Below, one piece after another: positions 8,101 through 8,577 of a stretch of DNA of 8,577 nucleotides (position 1 is the first letter of the stretch; each line of letters opens with the position of its first letter). The notes beneath the pieces were generated by a model. That model did no database searches. It was given only the letters and a program-made list of their open reading frames with translations, and had not been told where the DNA came from. A program made the position numbers and the translations under genes. Location of the stretch: contig CAIMNN010000451.1 in the NCBI GenBank assembly GCA_903842845.1, positions 1-8,577 on the forward strand, in the 5' to 3' direction. Source of the stretch: an uncultured Acidobacteriaceae bacterium. Lineage in GTDB: Bacteria; Acidobacteriota; Terriglobia; Terriglobales; Acidobacteriaceae.

Positions 8101-8361
8101 CAGGACAATGGAACGCTTGGCAACGAGCCGCGTAATGTTCTCTACGGACCGCACTTCCGTCACTTTGATCTGGCCATCAACAAGGACTTCAAATTGATGG
8201 AAGAGAAGAGCCTGCAATTCCGGCTGGAGAGCTTCAACCTGACGAACACGCCGAACTTCGACCTGCCGAATGCGCAGATGGGCAACGGAAACTTCGGGAC
8301 CATCAGTGCGACACGGTCTTCGCCACGCCAGATTCAGATAGCGTTGAAGTTCCTGTTCTGA
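5101..8361 (+). CDS. Oar-like TonB-dependent receptor with N-terminal carboxypeptidase-regulatory domain
   Basis: This is a complete 1086-aa outer-membrane receptor expected to import an unknown ligand using TonB energy. A signal peptide (1-~43) has a long basic N-region (Arg4, Arg7, Lys17), a hydrophobic core WLYTGLLLTLFLIAFVY, and likely cleavage after LQA. Next come a carboxypeptidase-regulatory-like beta-sandwich (~46-135; VTGDVVGTVTDATGALLPKA, PPGTYTVTVDAKGF), a possible TonB-box-like EVIIVTS (~136-142), the plug (~155-270; DLPLNGRNFVQLAQVVPG, YMLDGTDNNE, TAELGRTSGGMVNIITKSG), and the barrel (~270-1086). The C-terminus IQIALKFLF ends in Phe, as needed for barrel assembly. The mature protein has only two cysteines (804 and 812), bracketing a proline-rich segment that could be a disulfide-closed loop. 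Start chosen for its GGAGG site; the frame extends upstream to an ATG at 5035 that would only lengthen the signal peptide. It is transcribed away from the two-component operon and lies 100 bp before a secreted-protein gene. Confidence 0.95.
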   Translation: MYLREFRNSNQACSDTKMFGWLYTGLLLTLFLIAFVYNVPLQAQQVTGDVVGTVTDATGALLPKANVVVKNVGTQEVRAGVSSERGEFAFALLPPGTYTVTVDAKGFKTFVQSNFTLDVGVRYRVNAQLQVGKTSEVIIVTSEAAALQTDDSTLQAVVESKAVEDLPLNGRNFVQLAQVVPGANEGPAHSAASGGGGSDFRPSSALVVNGQSDVQNNYMLDGTDNNERLLGLLGVRPSVDAIAEVNVMTGQYTAELGRTSGGMVNIITKSGTDEFHGSLYEFLRNDDLDASDFFAMAGSKPPLKQNQFGGSIGGPIIKGRTFFFVDFEGFRQVMGQTKLLTVPTALEDKFDFTDVGGGVLDPLTLNPIALQYFALYPAPNRPGLANNYVSNAIQRQHSETFDVRVDHRINDTNMIFGRYSYNNTNTVNPGGLPAVGNIIPDGGVTAPELVQNAMGNYVHIFKPTLLLEVKGAYTRINLQTLLGNNGKNLSTQFGLAGANIDSTTTGLTQQLPAGYESLGDASFNPDTTYDSTIQFMGALSYTKGTHSMKFGAAYVHSGANQFQNRWGLGWYMYVPAPPFFNSMINFLNGIPFQLTRANLLQTQDLRTSEPDFYAQDNWRITPKLTLTYGIRYSVFTPYTEAHNAIDSFDPNTAELLIAGKNGVGATAGVTTDYYDFAPRIGLAWSPRNGTAIRAGYGRSFYPDNTGGGIYLKNQPFEFFYQSAPFSVSLSDPMPQPSMLPTDQADLTGALSGVDKDFKASYADQFSLNIQHEFHKWVATMGYVGVTTHRQAMDLQINQAPPAPCPPVPGPPCYYSRQPYFAQVPNVTGGISYQVTHGVSNYNGFQATVQRQYSSGLLVNANYTFAHSLSDVLSFTGRALSEGWGEVPQDLGWQNVWRQVHAREYSNSDFDIRHRIAMQLAYALPFGKNLKGAAGYIVKGWHANSIFVWQTGEPFTVINNNSVSNTNINPPNNGDRPNLTGKWKLSNPSISAWFDTTAFTQQDNGTLGNEPRNVLYGPHFRHFDLAINKDFKLMEEKSLQFRLESFNLTNTPNFDLPNAQMGNGNFGTISATRSSPRQIQIALKFLF

Positions 8362-8385
8362 GTTAGCGTCACCGGGTCCGCTTTA

Positions 8386-8431
8386 TTCATCAACGCCTGG
8401 ACGCTGGTAACAGTGTTAGGGCGTTGATGAA
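8386..8431 (+). terminator. Long intercistronic hairpin with GTAA tetraloop
   Basis: TTCATCAACGCC (8386-8397) pairs perfectly with GGCGTTGATGAA (8420-8431). Inside it, ACGCTG (8401-8406) pairs with CAGTGT (8411-8416, one G-U) around GTAA, a GNRA-type tetraloop. The junction (8398-8400 with 8417-8419) adds two wobble pairs and a single G/A mismatch, so the RNA can form one near-continuous 21-step helix. It lies 24 nt after the receptor stop. There is no T-run after it (CTTTAAACC follows), so a classical intrinsic terminator is not shown; it could be a 3'-end stabiliser, a processing signal or an attenuator ahead of the gene at 8462. Confidence 0.5.
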
Positions 8432-8461
8432 CTTTAAACCTGACAGTCAAGGGTGAAGAAC

Positions 8462-8577
8462 GTGAAACGACTCCTATTTCTTCTCGCCGTTGCCCAGTTC
8501 ATTCTGCCGGTCGTGGTGAATGCGCAGAGTAACGCAGCAGACGCTGGGACATTGCGCGCAGGTGCGGCGAAGGTGGA
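8462..8577 (+). CDS. Secreted protein, N-terminus only; possible neutral/alkaline ceramidase-type hydrolase
   Basis: Thirty-eight complete codons are visible before the window ends. GTG at 8462 starts a clear Sec signal peptide: MKRLLFL, a hydrophobic core to VVV, then NAQ with likely cleavage before SNAADAG. A purine-rich AAGGGTG lies about 7 nt upstream as a plausible ribosome-binding site; no nearby ATG competes. The mature start reads TLRAGAAKV followed by a codon beginning GA (Asp or Glu). Proteins with the neutral/alkaline non-lysosomal ceramidase N-terminal domain commonly begin their mature domain with an AGxAKVDITPP-type motif, so this fits, but only half of that motif is visible. 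The gene follows the receptor in the same direction after 100 bp and a strong hairpin, so co-transcription with reduced downstream expression is possible. The secreted-protein call is firm; the family call is tentative. Confidence 0.7.
   Translation, partial: MKRLLFLLAVAQFILPVVVNAQSNAADAGTLRAGAAKV

Overview
The window looks like accessory chromosome from an Acidobacteriota species, probably class Terriglobia. This rests on two very large Oar-like TonB-dependent receptors (carboxypeptidase-regulatory domain, plug, long beta-barrel), a family strongly expanded in that phylum, and on a moderately high GC content. No rRNA, tRNA, CRISPR array or recognisable transposase was seen. The taxonomic call is an inference from protein family and style only.

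Layout, left to right. Positions 1-2637 (+) hold the 3' part (878 codons) of one Oar-like receptor; its signal peptide, regulatory domain and plug lie upstream of the window. Converging on it with only 14 bp between stop codons is a two-component operon on the minus strand: an OmpR/PhoB-class response regulator (4049-4720) followed by a membrane sensor histidine kinase (2652-4052), coupled by an ATGA overlap. A 380-bp divergent control region (4721-5100) then separates this operon from a second, complete Oar-like receptor (5101-8361, 1086 aa). After a 100-bp gap containing a striking 46-nt hairpin, a secreted protein begins at 8462 and runs off the window. Its visible N-terminus resembles the start of neutral/alkaline ceramidase-type hydrolases.

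Working model (inference): the kinase/regulator pair senses an envelope signal and may control the divergently transcribed receptor, and possibly the secreted hydrolase behind it, as a sense, degrade and import unit. The sequence supports the adjacency, the divergent promoter region and candidate cis-elements, but it does not show the ligand or the regulatory link. The gene families themselves are well known. The least explained items are the inverted and direct repeat cluster at 4857-4926, the hairpin at 8386-8431, and the different codon style of the first receptor.
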